Source of the DNA: Ziziphus jujuba
Lineage: Eukaryota > Streptophyta > Magnoliopsida > Rosales > Rhamnaceae
Direction: 5' to 3'
NCBI RefSeq assembly: GCF_031755915.1
Contig: NC_083390.1
Span: forward strand, 20,383,501 to 20,447,500
DNA length: 64,000 bases
Each line of letters begins with the position of its first letter. Position 1 is the stretch's first letter. Below the pieces are notes generated by a model. That model did no database searches and was not told the DNA's origin. It worked only from the letters and a program-made list of their open reading frames with translations. The position numbers and the translations under genes are program-made. Below are positions 23,485-36,464 of the stretch, piece after piece.

Positions 23485-24325
23485 ATGCGTCTATATGTTT
23501 CAAAATTATTAAACTTATATATCAAGGTTGAATATATCAAATAACATCGGTAAACATTTCTCGGTAATATATTTCATAAAAGCTCTATAATTAATGCGTT
23601 ACAAAGCAAACAAAACTTGTCAAAACTTCAATAGTCATGACTCAAGATATATACTCTTCCTTTATTGCATAACGATAATCCAAACACAGACACACAAAAT
23701 AATTCTTGTTGATGCAGGAGAACAAAGGAGATAAAAGCCAAAGGAGAGACATAGAGAGAAAAAGAGGAAAAAAGAAAGGGAAGGAGAAACAATAATTGCT
23801 TGAAAAGACATGCATATACCAATGTCAGATAAGGCAATAAATGAATAGAATCAAATAATCTTGCATCTTAATCATGCAAGCCGGGTATGGTGCTAGATGC
23901 CCAAGGATTTACCTTGGTAGACCTCTCACATAAATCAGTGTGTCCATATATATGTTTCATATCAAGATTAACCATACATAATCAAGGTTCAATATATCAA
24001 ATATATACCATCCGTAAACATTAATTTCTCATGAATACGTTTCATAACTTATTTCATAAAGCTCTGTTATTAAGCCAACACATATATATGTATCTTCTCA
24101 AAACATTTTTTTTTTTTTTTTTATTGGCGAAATCATGCTAGTCATGAAATGTTCTTTTGCGTAGTTACATTTTGATCCAAAACAGCCACACAGAATAATT
24201 CATATTGGTACAGGAGAATAAAAGAGAGAAAAGCAAAAGAGTGAGAAAAAAGAGAGACGGGATCGTGAAGCATAACTTGAAAAGCATGCAAAAACCATAA
24301 TTATTATAATTTAAAATGATACTTT
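23485..24325. repeat. Blocks D/A in local tandem duplication
   Basis: Two successive copies, about 23485-23800 and 23935-24325, each carry a TATATGTTTCAA-type segment, TTCATAAAGCTCT, and then the block A signature. The second has GATCCAAAACAGCCACACAG intact; the first has it degraded. No conserved frame. Confidence 0.45.
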
Positions 24326-24946
24326 TGTTTTTTTATTTTTTCTTTTTTCTGATAATATAAAAATTGATCAATACTATACAGTTATTAACGGATCATATAG
24401 GTCTTAGCTAGGGATTATATAAAAACAGTTTAATTTAATTTATTCTAAAGCACAAACTACTAATTGATGTCCGGAACAGTACATATACAGCCATTTGGCT
24501 TTGTAAATACTAATGGTTGGGAGAAAGATGAAAAGATTAGATTTTGTTCGGGACCTTATAATAGAAGTAATGTATGAGAATATTTGCAAATATATGTGCG
24601 TGTGTGTGTGTGTGTGTGTTTATATTTCTAACTTAGTGAGAAATCCCATAAAAACTGCACGCAGAATATAAAGGAAACAGAGTCATTTTTTGTTCATGCT
24701 ATAATCATGATTACTTGGTATTCTTCTTGTTAATTACCTGAAGATATCTTGATGTTCTTCAAAAACAAAATTTTGTAAAATTTAATTAATCTTTTTCAGG
24801 ATCCTAAATATATTTAGAAAAATTATCAATTGCACTTTAACCTTCATCCCAAAAAAAATATATATATATATTTATAATTTTAGCCCCCAAACAGATTTCT
24901 GGTTCCATTTCGCATTTAATTAAACTTATTTTATTTGAATTCGCTT

Positions 24947-24988
<42 letters not shown>

Positions 24989-25189
24989 GGCTTATTTTAG
25001 TTTTTCAATTATTAAAACATTGTCTCTCATTTTCGACGTCGTAACTTAACTAGATTATCTTCATTTCCGTTTTACCTTTTATCTAGTGAACATGAAAATA
25101 TATACAATAACACTTTTTTTTTTTTTTACAACAACTATGCTACATGAACTTTTCCCTTCGGTCTATATTTGACTTTGAGATAAAGATAT
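24326..25189. other. AT-rich intergenic with microsatellites
   Basis: (TG)n at 24599-24619 and (AT)n at 24948-24984. No gene recognised. Confidence 0.45.
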
Positions 25190-25285
25190 AAATAGAACCG
25201 TTCTCTATGAGATCGACACCAAAATCATCTTTCTTGAATTGTCTTGCAAATGCAGCTTACTTTGGGCCATTTGATCCCTCATCAC
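25190..25285 (-). pseudogene. GT14 glycosyltransferase relic
   Basis: On the minus strand this reads, with a frameshift, DQMAQS, then FARQFKKDD, then GVDLIEN. It matches the corresponding part of the GT14 pseudogene at 54685-55023 (FARQLKNDDPVLDMVDE). Only about 30 codons survive. It sits in an AT-rich region with (AT)n tracts at 25452-25478 and 25565-25588 further right. Confidence 0.5.
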
Positions 25286-25447
25286 AATCACACACGTGTC
25301 AAAAGTTGAGAAGCAGGAGTACAGAGCAGTCTATACCACCAGGTTACTTGGCAATTTAAAAGTAGTCTAATTCGTTATGGTCTTGCAGAGACTCTTAACA
25401 CCTTTCCTTGTATTTTCTCTCATGTATTTTGTATTTTCTGTCAACGA

Positions 25448-25482
<35 letters not shown>

Positions 25483-25724
25483 AGAAAAATTTTATGATAC
25501 GGATGGTTGGTATATAGACCACACTAACATCGATATTTTTTAAAAAACATTATCAATTTTTACTATATATATATATATATATATATAAAAGCATCCAAAA
25601 ACATCAATTTTAATGTAGTTTGTATGCGGTCGGATCCCTGCCATAAAACTATTTTATATATATATATATTCACTGTCATTTTCATAAAAACCAAACATGA
25701 TAGCCTAAGGCTCTGTTTTAGGCT

Positions 25725-26340
25725 CTGTTTATGTTTTGGCAAAAGATGTATCATCGTATAACGTCGGCTCTACGATCAAGTCTCCGGCCATCGAAGACAT
25801 AGTGTGCCTCTTCGTCTATACATGCAAAATCCTAATTTCGTGTGTAATAGGATCTGGCAGTTTTTATTGGATTACGTTTCTAGCTTTCAAACATGGCTGA
25901 CGATCTCTGTTTCTGCCAATATGAAATTAATTCGTAATAGGATTCGGTACCAGTAGAATGGAATTGTTTTGAAATATTGAACAATTTAAAGCTGACTGTA
26001 AAATATTCCCAGACAGCTTTGCGTTGCCGATAAATATTAACGAATTCATTTATTTGCTGATACTTTTAACTTCTCCTCCATGTGTTGATTAAGATATTTT
26101 CCACATAGTCATAGGGTTATTGAGGATCGAACTCAAAAATTTATTGAGTTATTGGCCAACAAAGTCAAAAATTTTACCGGCCACATATTAAAAACTAAAA
26201 ATATAAAAAAAGGAAAAAAGAAAACTAATAATTAGAACTTTTAATTAGAGCATATTTCTAATTATTAACAGGAAGCAGAAATAACACAGATTGGAATTTT
26301 CTTCAAATTAGATAGTTACAAACAACGTGCAGTGCTAGTG
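25725..26340. repeat. Duplicated block C, copy 1
   Basis: It shares TGTTTATGTTTTGGCAAAAG, ATGCAAAATCCTAATTTC, TCAAAAATTTATTGAGTTAT and AGGAAGCAGAAATAAC segments with 59700-60250. Both copies lie just downstream of a type-B membrane-protein pseudogene (26571 and 60403), so block and gene were duplicated together. Confidence 0.6.
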
Positions 26341-26570
26341 CCGGGACTGAATCAAATTGCCGTAGCTCCTAGTACAGTTTTGCTAGATATATTTTTCCCA
26401 AAATTTTCAAGTCCAACTGTCCGAAAATGGCATCTTCTAATCAACAAGAAGAAAAACAGAAAACCTTTAAACATGAATAAAATCTAGTCATTGATGTTCT
26501 ATTATTTCATCTAACTTTTTAGCAGGTATCAGTGTGACAGCAGCTCAGCTAAGGTAAAGACGAGTTCACA

Positions 26571-27012
26571 CTAGACAGAAGGGCTATTTTGTTCTCCGTT
26601 AAAACCGGGATGATGGCCATATATTCCACTTCTCCATGTTTGGAAGACATGAATAACTTCATTGAATAGCAATTCTTTAAGTACAAAAAATAATGATTTG
26701 TAAATTACCTTTACAAAGTAAGCAATACACAAGGCTAAGATGAACCATCCGAGAGGTGGAATAATTCAAGGCAAAACATCCAGAAAAGAACTTAATTTTA
26801 GACAGAATTCTAGTGTAGTATGGATTTTGAGGATGAGGTATTTCCCTATCTGCTGTTGATGCAATGACATAGACAAATAAAAAAATAGAAAATATTACCA
26901 TTGTTTTATGATGCGTATCAAATGGTGAGACATTCCTTCCTTGGTACATCAACTGAAGCAAACCAATCAGCGTGGCCATCGAGATGGTAAAGCTCTTGTT
27001 GGTGGACATCAC
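26571..27012 (-). pseudogene. Membrane-protein family pseudogene P1 (frameshift)
   Basis: From ATG 27012 (or 27009) the frame reads the family N-terminus with MYQGRNVSPFDTHHKTM and a following helix. A short deletion after FFSGCFAL shifts the frame and ends it at 26677. In the shifted frame the rest is present: PPLGWFILAL, then WRSGIYGHHPGFNGEQ, to a stop at 26571. The tail RSGIYGHHPGxNGEQ is shared with pseudogenes at 29696 and 60403 and differs from the REPxRLP tail of G2 and G3. Confidence 0.65.
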
Positions 27013-27164
27013 AAGAAATAACAGATTGTTAAGGAAATGGAAAAATCAGACGAGGTATCAAATCTTGAAGGTATTGGTGTTGGGAGGATATTGTCTAACT
27101 TATATATATAGGGATGCCCAATCTGGACCTGGGCTTCCTTTCTTTTTCATAAGAAAATTTTCAA

Positions 27165-27425
27165 GCCCCGGTAGTTTGCAGTGCTCAGTACCCTGCTTCT
27201 TAACTTTTGACACGTGTGTATTTTTCCATATGTTTTGGGAGGCGGAGTAAAGCACTCCATGCTACCGGGGTACTTTAAATTTTTCCCTATGTGTTGGGAG
27301 GCGGAGTACCAAACACTTCGTACCACCAAGGGTAATTGAATACCACCAACGGTAATTGAAAATTTTACCAATGTTTGGAGGCGGAGCACTGGGCACACCG
27401 TACCACGGGGAGTAATTGAAATTTT
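27165..27425. repeat. Minisatellite with GGGAGGCGGAGTA core
   Basis: Three degenerate units of about 75-80 bases, each with ATGTxTTGGGAGGCGGAG, then CAC...GTACCAC, then GGTAATTGAA. The left edge (CTTCTTAACTTTTGACACGT) reappears inverted near 25290-25345. It lies in the 5' flank of pseudogene P1. Confidence 0.65.
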
Positions 27426-28624
27426 TTCCTAGAGAGGTGCTTTTTCTTCCCTTGACCTTTCTTTGTATTTTTTTAGCTGTAATCTTACTAATGCAGACCC
27501 AGAAAATCTCCATGAGTCCATGTGAACCTGACTTCTTCATGTAACTAAATAATAACGCTATTAACTAAATCTTTTGATAGCTAGTGTTTTTTCATTGTTT
27601 TTGTTTTCGGTAAATGGAAAAATATCATTGTTAATTTTTTGTGCTTAGTATTAATATTGTTATTAAGATTTTCATTCGTTTGTTTTCTAATTTATTATTG
27701 CATTTTATCTACTATTTTTTATTATTATTTGATTACAATAATTAATATTGAAAAAATATGTAGTTGTTGGGTCTCCACAAAATTTAATTGTTAACTACAC
27801 ACACACACACACACACATATGTTATTATCAATTACACTTTAACCACCATTTCAAAAAAAAGATATTTAAAACTTAAGCCTCCAAACAGATTTTTGGTTCC
27901 ATTTTGTATTTAATTAAACTTATTCATTTGAATTATCTTTATATGTATATATATGTTTAATTTTAGATTATTTTAAATTTTAAATTATTAATTAAACCAT
28001 TGTCTCTATTTACAACATCATAATTAGATTATCTTCATTTCCTTTTTCTTTTTTTCCTTTTTCTTTTTTGGGGATATACAACAACCAATGTTACATGAAC
28101 TTTTCCTACAATATATACGTGACTTTGAGATTAGCTCTAGTAAAATCTCACATGACACAATAATACGATACGAATCCACATGATAATTTATTAATTTGAG
28201 TTGACGATATCGTGTATAAGTGTTATCCAATAAAATCCAATAAATTAATGAGTTTTATCGGAGTGAAATACCATAAATATGATAAACTCATTAAAGAGAG
28301 ATATTTTAGTAATTATATAGCTTTATAATATTAAAATTATTTAATTTATTATTAAATATATATTAATTTGTTCTTTTTTTAGTTTAATTTATAAAAAAAA
28401 CTAAAAACAAACAAGAATTTTTGTAATTTTTTTTAAAAAATATTATTTTATTATTTTAAAACTAAGTAAAATTTATATTTTTCATTCATGAATTAACAGA
28501 TTGAATTATAGATTACACAATAATTTATTAAATGGATTATTAATTTAATTCCATATGAACATGATTTAGCGGGGACTCGTTTGCCAGGTCTATTTGAGAT
28601 AGAGAGAGAACGTTGTCTATGATA
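27426..28624. other. AT-rich intergenic with microsatellite
   Basis: (AC)n at 27797-27818. Sequence near 27820-27960 resembles 24820-24960 (ACTTTAACC, CAAACAGATTTxTGGTTCCAT), another duplicated spacer. No gene seen. Confidence 0.45.
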
Positions 28625-28675
28625 TCGGTACCAAAATCATCTTTCTTGAGCTGTCTTGCAAATTGATGCAGCTGA
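28625..28675 (-). pseudogene. GT14 relic, very short
   Basis: Minus-strand reading FARQLKKDDFGTDII, close to the relic at 25190 and the pseudogene at 54685. Only about 17 codons are recognisable, so confidence rests on its similarity to the other copies. Confidence 0.4.
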
Positions 28676-29620
28676 AAAAATCTTGTATGCATCGATGCCA
28701 CTTCAAATGATTTTATGACATCTGTTTAAAACCTGCCGCATCACTTTAAGAATTAAATTTTTATTTTCAAAAAGTTAAGTGTGTTTTTGGTTTTCGTGCC
28801 TCCCAGCACGCTTCTTCCTCCATGGGTTTCATCTCGATCTCCATTGTTGTGAACAAAAGCTGGAAGATCATTTTCCTACAAATCCATCTCCTACTAATTT
28901 ATCACCGAGCAGATCCTGTCAATATTTCTTTACGAACAATTACAAAACGAGATTGATTTCTGTTTAGACTAAAATGGTTGCACTTAAAAGAATTTACACT
29001 TCCTTCCTTGGATCAGTGGTCCATAGTGATCGGAAAACCACACACTTATGCTTAAACCTAGAACCAAAAGCAATCTGCCATTGCTATATTTCTGGTTCTT
29101 GTTTGCCCAAATATGTTTGAATTTTCAAAGTTTAATTTCATCAATTTCATTGAGTACCTAGAAGGTGGAAAACTATTGTTATGGTGGTGTACTTCTTCTA
29201 CTCGAAAATCTTCCATGTGGGCTTCACAAGACAAAGCCAAAAAAAAAAAAAAAAAAAACAAAAAATAATGCTGGAGCTTTTTTTTGTTCACAATGGAGGT
29301 AAGAAAGGTGATGTCCCCAGGAAGAAAAAGAAGGCGTGCAGGGGGCTACGTTTCCAAAAAAAATAAAAACATAATTGAATGATGACATGACATGGCACAT
29401 TGTTAAAACATGGTGAGCTGGTGCCACCGATCCATACAAGATTTTCTCATTAAACAGAAGTCATAGCTATTTAAACAGGAAGGAAAAATAACAGATTTGA
29501 ATTATACCATATTTCTAACTATTAAAAGGAAAGAAAAATAACACAGATTTGAATTTTCTTCGGATTACCCAAAAATTACAAACGTTAAAATTTGAATCTT
29601 CAAATTATTTCACCTAACTC
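28676..29620. other. Intergenic, nothing recognised
   Basis: A-rich runs near 29238 and short frames with no family match. 29460-29600 resembles 60215-60300 (AGGAAGGAxAAATAAC, GATTTGAATTTTCTTC), part of block C. Confidence 0.4.
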
Positions 29621-29630
29621 TTTTTTTTTT

Positions 29631-29661
<31 letters not shown>
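29621..29661. repeat. T20/G21 homopolymer junction
   Basis: Twenty T residues are followed immediately by 21 G residues, 35 bases from the stop codon of pseudogene P2. True length is uncertain because such runs are prone to sequencing and assembly error. Confidence 0.8.
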
Positions 29662-29663
<2 letters not shown>

Positions 29664-29695
29664 ATACGACAACCGCAGCTCATCTAACATAACGA

Positions 29696-30163
29696 CTAGA
29701 TTGACACTGGATTGTGTTCTCCGTGCAAACTGGGATCATGGCCATATATTCCACTTCTCCATGTTCGGAAAACATGGCTAACTTCAACTAATAGCAATTC
29801 TTTAAGTAACACAAATAAACATTTGTAAATTACCTTCGCAAAGTAACCAACACACAAGGCTAAGATAAACCATCCAAGCGCTGGCATGAGAAGGAGTATG
29901 AGCATATTCAAAGCAAATTACTCAGGAAAAAAAAGGAAAAAAAAAGCATAATTTTAGAAATCATTATAGTGAAATTTAGATCTTGAAGATGAGGTAGTTT
30001 CCTAGCTGCTGTTGATGCAATGACACAGACCAATAAAAAAACAAAAATATTACCATCGTTTTATAATGTGTATAACGGTGAGACATGCTTTCCTTGGCAC
30101 ATCAACTGAAGCAAACCCAATAAGAGTAGCCATCAAAATTACAAATATCTTGTTGGTGGACAT
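29696..30163 (-). pseudogene. Membrane-protein family pseudogene P2 (frameshift)
   Basis: ATG at 30163 begins MSTNKIFVILMATLIG. An extra G in the following GGG shifts the frame early. The FDTHP region is damaged and a stop follows. The C-terminal third is readable again from about 29911: MLILLLMPALGWFILAL, then WRSGIYGHDPSLHGEHN, with a stop at 29696. It shares the RSGIYGH tail class with P1 and P4. Confidence 0.6.
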
Positions 30164-31504
30164 CTTAAGAAATCAAAATTTTTTATGGAAATGGATCTGA
30201 CGACGTATCAGGTCTTGGATTTTGAGGATGAGGTATGAGATCCAAATATATATATATATATATATAGGGGTTGATGCAAAAATTAATAATCAAAATATTA
30301 TGCATTTTCTTTTAACATTGATGAGTCTGTAATGTCTGTAAAATAGAGATCATTATTAGAAGGCCTTTGTGAGTGTCGGTATGGCATCGATCAAAAACCC
30401 TCCAAAGATCAGGTCAAAAAAAAGTTATTGAACTTTCTATGAAAAATAGGAGGAAGAGAAATAACATATGCGTGTATGATATTATGATAATATTGTGTAC
30501 CTGGTTGATAACTTTATGCCTTTGTATATATAGACTCATAATTGGAGTTCTATTAGGAAAAATAAATAAACAAAAATATTATTTAAGAAAATCAAATATT
30601 CTAATTAGGATTTTCAATTTATTTTGATTTGGACAATCCAAATAGATTAGGTCACAAAATTCTAATTATTTTTGACAGGTTATATATACTTTTTTTTTTA
30701 TGTGGATATTTAAAGAGTAATGAAATATTTTCCCTCAATTAACCCCTCACTCCTTTGAGTGAAAAATTCACTTAGTGCAGTAATAGGTGCTGACTCCTCA
30801 ATTGAGGATTGTTTAATTTGTTTGAGTTGATAAACATTTCATTCTGATTCCATATTTATCGTTTTTATATTGATTTTATATTCTACTGCTTGTACCATTG
30901 CTAACTTGGTTGACATCAAATATAGTGCTAATTAATCAATCAAAGTTCAAATATGCCAATACTAATAATTATTCCTTGCGTATCAATTACATGTGAAGGA
31001 CTAGCTTATAGTCCGAGACTATAGACTTCACTATCATTCCACCATCTGCTTTTCCAAATTAGTGCCTTACTTAATGTCAAGAACTAGCCTGAGACTGGTA
31101 AAATCCCTACAATGTATGCAGTTGGTAGCTTTTATTGATTCTAAATCAGCATGTGGTCATTACGAGGTACGAAAAAGGACAACCTAGATCACTCTTGTCT
31201 TATAGTCATTTTAGTCCAACACTGGCTTATACTTGTTTCAGTTCGAGATCAGCTTGTAGCCTTCTTTCATTATAGAAGGATTAGATAGTATAATACCGAG
31301 TTGCTTTAGCATGGAGGATATACATACATAAAGTGCAAATGATATAAATAACTAATGAAACTGACACCTAATGAATATGAATGACAAATGAACTAACACT
31401 TAATGAATGCTAAGATATTAAAGGGAGTTGGTGTGATGGATCTTCTCATGCAAAAGGCGCGTGGTAAGCGTTAATCTCACTGTTATACATACTCATTGAA
31501 TCAC
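30164..31504. other. Intergenic, nothing recognised
   Basis: An (AT)n tract near 30247-30266 lies just upstream of P2. The remainder is AT-rich, with no recognised frame or repeat. Confidence 0.4.
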
Positions 31505-31710
31505 CTGTGGCTAGAGCAACTCCCAAAATTTAAGCTTTTAAAAGCCAAGAAAATGTATTTGAATTGATTTCAAGTAGTCTCGACGTACGAGTTAGATGGA
31601 AAGATTGCACCTAGTCTTCCAAGTTCTAACTTGAAGTCAAGCATCATCTTCATTTGCATTGATTTGACTGCGAATTCCAGTCACCGAAGAGGTTAGTGAT
31701 GGACAATCCT
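31505..31710 (-). pseudogene. GT14 C-terminal relic
   Basis: On the minus strand the last codons read SITNLFGDWNSQSNQCK and stop. They are followed by a 3' flank that matches the one below the GT14 pseudogene end at 48959 (CTTGACTTCAAGTTAGA, TTGCTCTAGCCACAGG). The rest of the gene is absent here. Confidence 0.6.
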
Positions 31711-32449
31711 TCAGGTTATATTTTATTTATTTATTTATTTTATATTGGAGATGGAAATTCGAATTAGCGTGTATAAACTATGTATTATATTAAATAATAA
31801 ATAAACACAAAAATTATTAAAAACTTTATAAAAAAACATAAAATATAAATATTGAAGACATATATCAAAAAAACATAATCACTTATACTATTTAATATTG
31901 TGAATGTATGAAACGCATTGAATTGATTGAATAGAAACGACATATAAGTAAATCTATTTATAGATTTTGAAATATTTGTAACCAAAATATATATTTATTT
32001 TAAAAGACTACTTTATGTATAAATGTATTTTATTAAAAATAAAGATGCCTTGTAAATAATGAAGTGAAACAATGCAATTTGTGAATAGATAACTTATAAA
32101 AGATAGCAATTTGTGTCAAACAATGCAACATCTAAATTGTGAAAAGACAACTTTACGAATTGCGATCACAATTGAAAAATTAACTAATATCAATATAATT
32201 TTTTAAAGAGATCGCTAGGATGTGAACTTCGTGGGTTAAAAAATAAATGACCATCAATATTAGACTGCAGGCATGATGTCATATTGCTGCTGAAATGATA
32301 TGTGGCCAAATTTGATCATACATAGCTCGCATGATCCAAACGGAAGCTACATTACACACTCCACTTACATATCTTTTGTTTTACTCATTTACTTCTTAAT
32401 GTTCCCAAATTATCCTCATATATATATATATATATATATAAAGAAAAAA
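31711..32449. other. AT-rich intergenic with block B fragment
   Basis: 32290-32345 carries AATGATATGTGGCC and TGATCCAAACGGAAGCTACA, as in block B (5704-5760). (AT)n at 32418-32440. No gene seen. Confidence 0.4.
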
Positions 32450-32973
32450 GGATCAAGATGAAAACTATTCTTCTTCTCACCACAATTCCTGGTTGGCGAG
32501 CAAGTCTACAGCAAACTCCTTGCTCCTTCCTCCTCTTCTTCTTCTTCTCACCAATTTTCCCATTCCTTTGCTTCTCACTAACTGTCTTTATATTTTCAAC
32601 TATGCTTCCCCATCTTCAGGCAATTGTTTTGACGACCTCTGGCACATGAGAATGAGAGATGCCATGCGTTGGGAGCTTGATTCATTGCGTGCAAGTTTAA
32701 TGTAGCCTCCACCTCAGATTGTCGACCAGACAGATAAACTGCTCAAACCAAAATATATTTATAAAAATCCAAAGTTGTTCTTTCCAATATCTTTTTAAGC
32801 TCTGCAATCTTTGCTTTTGTTTTTTTTTTTTAATTTTTTTTTAAAATTATTTGAAAGCAATTTATAATTCTTGTTTTCATTTTGCTTCCTCTTCCCTCTC
32901 TGCCCTCACTATTTCGGTAACTTCCTCAAGCTCATGGATTCCTCCTTATCCCCTCTTTCTCCTCCTCCTCATT
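32450..32973 (+). other. Possible plant exon region interrupted by gypsy element
   Basis: Pyrimidine-rich, gene-like sequence. An ATG at 32934 (context CTCATGG) opens a frame of 13 codons that runs into the gypsy insertion site. If the element and one TCATT duplicate are ignored, it continues on the far side from 41478 to a TAG at 41564-41566, giving 42 codons (MDSSLSPLSPPPH... to ...NPYLHQLIK). A GTAGTA near the end could be a splice donor. A second exon-like end (ELDSLRASLM, stop near 32705) lies to the left. I do not recognise the gene, and it may be spurious. Confidence 0.3.
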
Positions 32974-35861
32974 TATAACACCCCGTCCCAAAGTATAACG
33001 GTAGTTCTCCAACTTTGAACGAGGTTGACCGTTGACTGTAGACTTTGACCATTGACCAAGGGGTCAAAAGTTGACTTTTTGACTCGGATGGAATTCTAGG
33101 TTGATTGAGGTACCGCTACGAAGTACACGTTGGCACGAGTTCGTAGACTTGTAGCACGTTGAAAACGGAGCTACAGTTTGAAAGTTATGAGCAAAACAAG
33201 TTGAGGTCCAAACTGTCCAATGGATGCCGGAGTTGACTTTTTATTCATGCAAAGTTGAGCTTTGAATCATGCATGGTTGTGAAGTACTCCTCGATACGAG
33301 TCCATAGACTAGCGGCACGTCCGATTTAGACATGTAGTTTGAAAGTTATGGACCTATAGAGTTTTTCAAATACTGTATTATTTTAATATTATTTTTAAAC
33401 GTATAACAATGTGCCACGTGTGACTTAATAAATGTGACCATGTGTCACCATGCTGAGATGCCACATGTCAACCATGCTTAATACCATATTATTTTATTAT
33501 TATTTTATATCATAATATTATTTTGTTATTATTTAATTATTTTATCTTATTTTCTTTTTATTTCTTTTTCTTTCTTTTTCTTTTCTTTTTTCTTTTTTTC
33601 TTTTCCCCCACGTGGGAAAAAAGGGCCACAGGCCCCTTCTTCTTCTTCTTCTTCTTCCTCCTTCTTCTTCCTTTCCCTTCCTTTCTCCCTCACGGATTCT
33701 TGCCGTATTTTTAATTCCAACCACCACCTTGCTACACGCATCGACCAGAGAGGAGCGGGGGACGGAGGCGAGCTCGGCTGCAAAATTTCACGGCCACCAG
33801 TCGCCAAACACGCCCAGATCGGGCCGGAGAAGCTGCCGGTAGGAAATTTTCTCTCTCTTCTTTTCTTGTGTTTTCCGGCCAACCCAGCTCGACCCATACC
33901 TCTATCACACCATTTTCAACCCCTCTGAGTCCATTTCCTGGGTTAGATTGCCCAAAATCCCCACCGTTTGAGAGATCCCTCAAGTTTAAACTCGGCCGAA
34001 GCTTTCCGACCAAATTCCGGCCACCACCGGTCGAATTGAGCTCAATGGAGGTCGATAATGTGATTCTCATCTCACAAGCTTTCCATAGACATATAATTTG
34101 TCAATTTTGGTTAACGTTTGTGTTAGACCCCCCGGATACCGGATATTATTTATCCAAATAAAATATTAATTTATTTGACTGTGTGTGAATTGTTGTCCTA
34201 GGAGCACGTGTGTGTCGTGGAATTGATTCCATGGAGGATCTTAGGTTAATTGCGTGTTCCAGGTAAGTGACCCACCTTTAAAAATATTTTGGGATAATTA
34301 ATTATATTTATTTGGTGTTAAATTGGTATCTGGAATTATGCTCATGTGGTGGAATTTAAATATAATCAGGAAAAAATATTATTTTATATATAGATATTTA
34401 CCCATTGATGCTAAACGGAATTTTGGGTTATTAAGAAATTCTCGATTATTATTTTATTGTGATTTAATTTTATTTATTACGTATGAGCAAGGTATTTTCA
34501 GTAACGAATCGTATCTGGATTTTAATATTATTTTCGGGCATAATTGGTTTAAATATTTTAAGAAAATTATTTGTTTAAATTGGTGACTTCAAATTTGATA
34601 ATTATGCCCATGGAATGTTATTTGATGGATTTTGTGTTTCGAGAAAATTATTTGTATATCGTTATCGATGGTTTCATACCGGAAATGTTAAAAGAAAATG
34701 TGGGATGATGAATTTGAAAACTGGTATATTTTCCACGGTGATTTTTGAAAAATCGGTACGGTAATAAGAAATTTAATAATTATTTTAGATGCACTCATAC
34801 AGTATTAGTGTTCTGGTTGTATATGTGATTAGCGCGCAAGTTATTATGTCTCCCATGAGTTGCCATTGGACCGAGGGCAGGCAAGTCTTATATGTTACGC
34901 ATCAGCCGCCCCCCTCCGTGGCTGGGATGACGGTTTCAGCAACGGTGCTGTCGGGACATCGAAGTACCGTATGCAAGTTTCTCTCTTTAACCTCCCCGCT
35001 AGTCGGTGCTCGGAACGCTGGGTATCGGAGGGCATCACTGGTATATGGTGTGGTGTGTCAAGTATAAATTTTCAGATAGAAATTTCAAACCCTAAAGTGT
35101 TCTAAAATTATTTATTATGTTTTATTACATTTTAATTATATTAGGATTATTTAATTATTATTTATTAAATTATTTGATCCCTTGGTTTTCGGGAAATACG
35201 AATAACGGGTTTTCTGAAAATGTTTTAAAAAGGGAACATTTCCAACGGAGTGAATAGTGAGGATTTTGAGAGAAATTATTACTTTCAAATGTTTATTATT
35301 TATTTATTTATTTAATTGTTTGGTACCGATTAATTAAATTCCTTTATTTGTTATATTATTAATATTAAAATTGTACAGTAGTTAGGGTCACTCACTAAAA
35401 TGATTAACATCTCATATTTTTAAATTCCGTTCCCCTAGGTCCAGGTTGGGCGACGTTGATCGTCCGGGGCAAGCCCGACGTCTCAATTCATTGCCGAAAG
35501 TCCAAGGAGCATTTTCTTCCCTTTTCCTCGCCATCTTGTATTACTTCTTTATCTGTCATCGTATTAATTTCATATTTATTTGTATAATGCTCTGTATACT
35601 GTATTGGACATTTAGTTATTAATTATGCACTGGATTACTGTTATTCATTTGGAGTACTGTAAATTTGTGGAAGCAAGTTGTAGTAATGTGGGAGGAATAA
35701 GGGGATGTTTATAGAAGTGTGTTTTCAGTGCAGGAAATTTTTGGTTAGTCCTACCCTTAGGGGAGGTGCTGCCGGATTTTCCGTTAGAAGGTTCGGTGGT
35801 ATTTCCTTCGGATCAGGGCTTGTCTAGGGTTCCGGTGAGGAATTTTGGACGGGTCCTTACA
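32974..35861 (+). repeat. Gypsy 5' LTR
   Basis: 2888 bp. It begins TATAACACCCCGTCCC, where the expected TG start has become TA, and ends GGGTCCTTACA. A pyrimidine-rich tract (about 33545-33685) and a GC-rich segment (33735-34060) are shared with the other LTR. Open frames inside are present in both LTRs only as far as base composition allows and are not genes. Confidence 0.93.
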
Positions 35862-35863
35862 GT

Positions 35864-35875
35864 TGGTATCAGAAC
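35864..35875 (+). other. Gypsy primer-binding site
   Basis: TGGTATCAGAAC starts two bases after the 5' LTR. It matches the initiator Met-tRNA complement (TGGTATCAGAGC) with one change. Confidence 0.8.
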
Positions 35876-36464
35876 TCTAGGTTCTAGTATTCCTAAGGGA
35901 CTGTGCATTGTTGTGCATCCCATCCACGTCTAATCTCTCGTTGTACCCGTCTTAAAGCGTTCTTTCCCTTTGTCTCGATGCAAATTCGTTGCTCGAGTTT
36001 GAATAACTCTAATCTTCGAGGGTGTCAATTAGAATCACCTATCCTAACGGGGAATTCCTATGGCCTAGTCAATGGTCGAGGATTGCCTTTTCTTTATCGA
36101 AGGTCAAGTAATGGGGGCAGATCCAATTCTTTGAATCTTTTTGGGATCTGAAGCGACCCTAGATATGGATCGAGTAGTTATACATCTTATGTTTATGGAC
36201 CGCTAGCATAAGGGAGTAAAGTTAAAGTGATTCAGCTTACCTGAAGTGGTGCTTCATGGAGGAGTTAGGAGGCTTTTGCTGTGGTTAATTTCTATCCTCG
36301 TCTCCAAGGAGCTATCGAAGAAGGGTTGTCAAAGGTATTTGATCCATGTGGTTGATGCCCGAGTAGATGGTGAGCGTTGGAACTGCTCATAGTGGGAAGC
36401 AATTTGAAAGCATTTTCCTAGCAAGTTATCTGGATTACGACCGTAAAAAGGATATCGAATCATT

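Noticed and set aside
33523..33897. Overlapping long frames rich in Phe/Leu or Lys/Arg, repeated at 39143-39519
   Set aside because: They lie in a pyrimidine-rich tract of the gypsy LTRs. Both strands are open because of base composition, and the frame boundaries differ between the two LTRs.
34789..35067. 92-codon frame in the gypsy LTR with a similar frame at 40436-40678
   Set aside because: The similarity comes from LTR identity. The start differs between copies and no protein family is recognisable.
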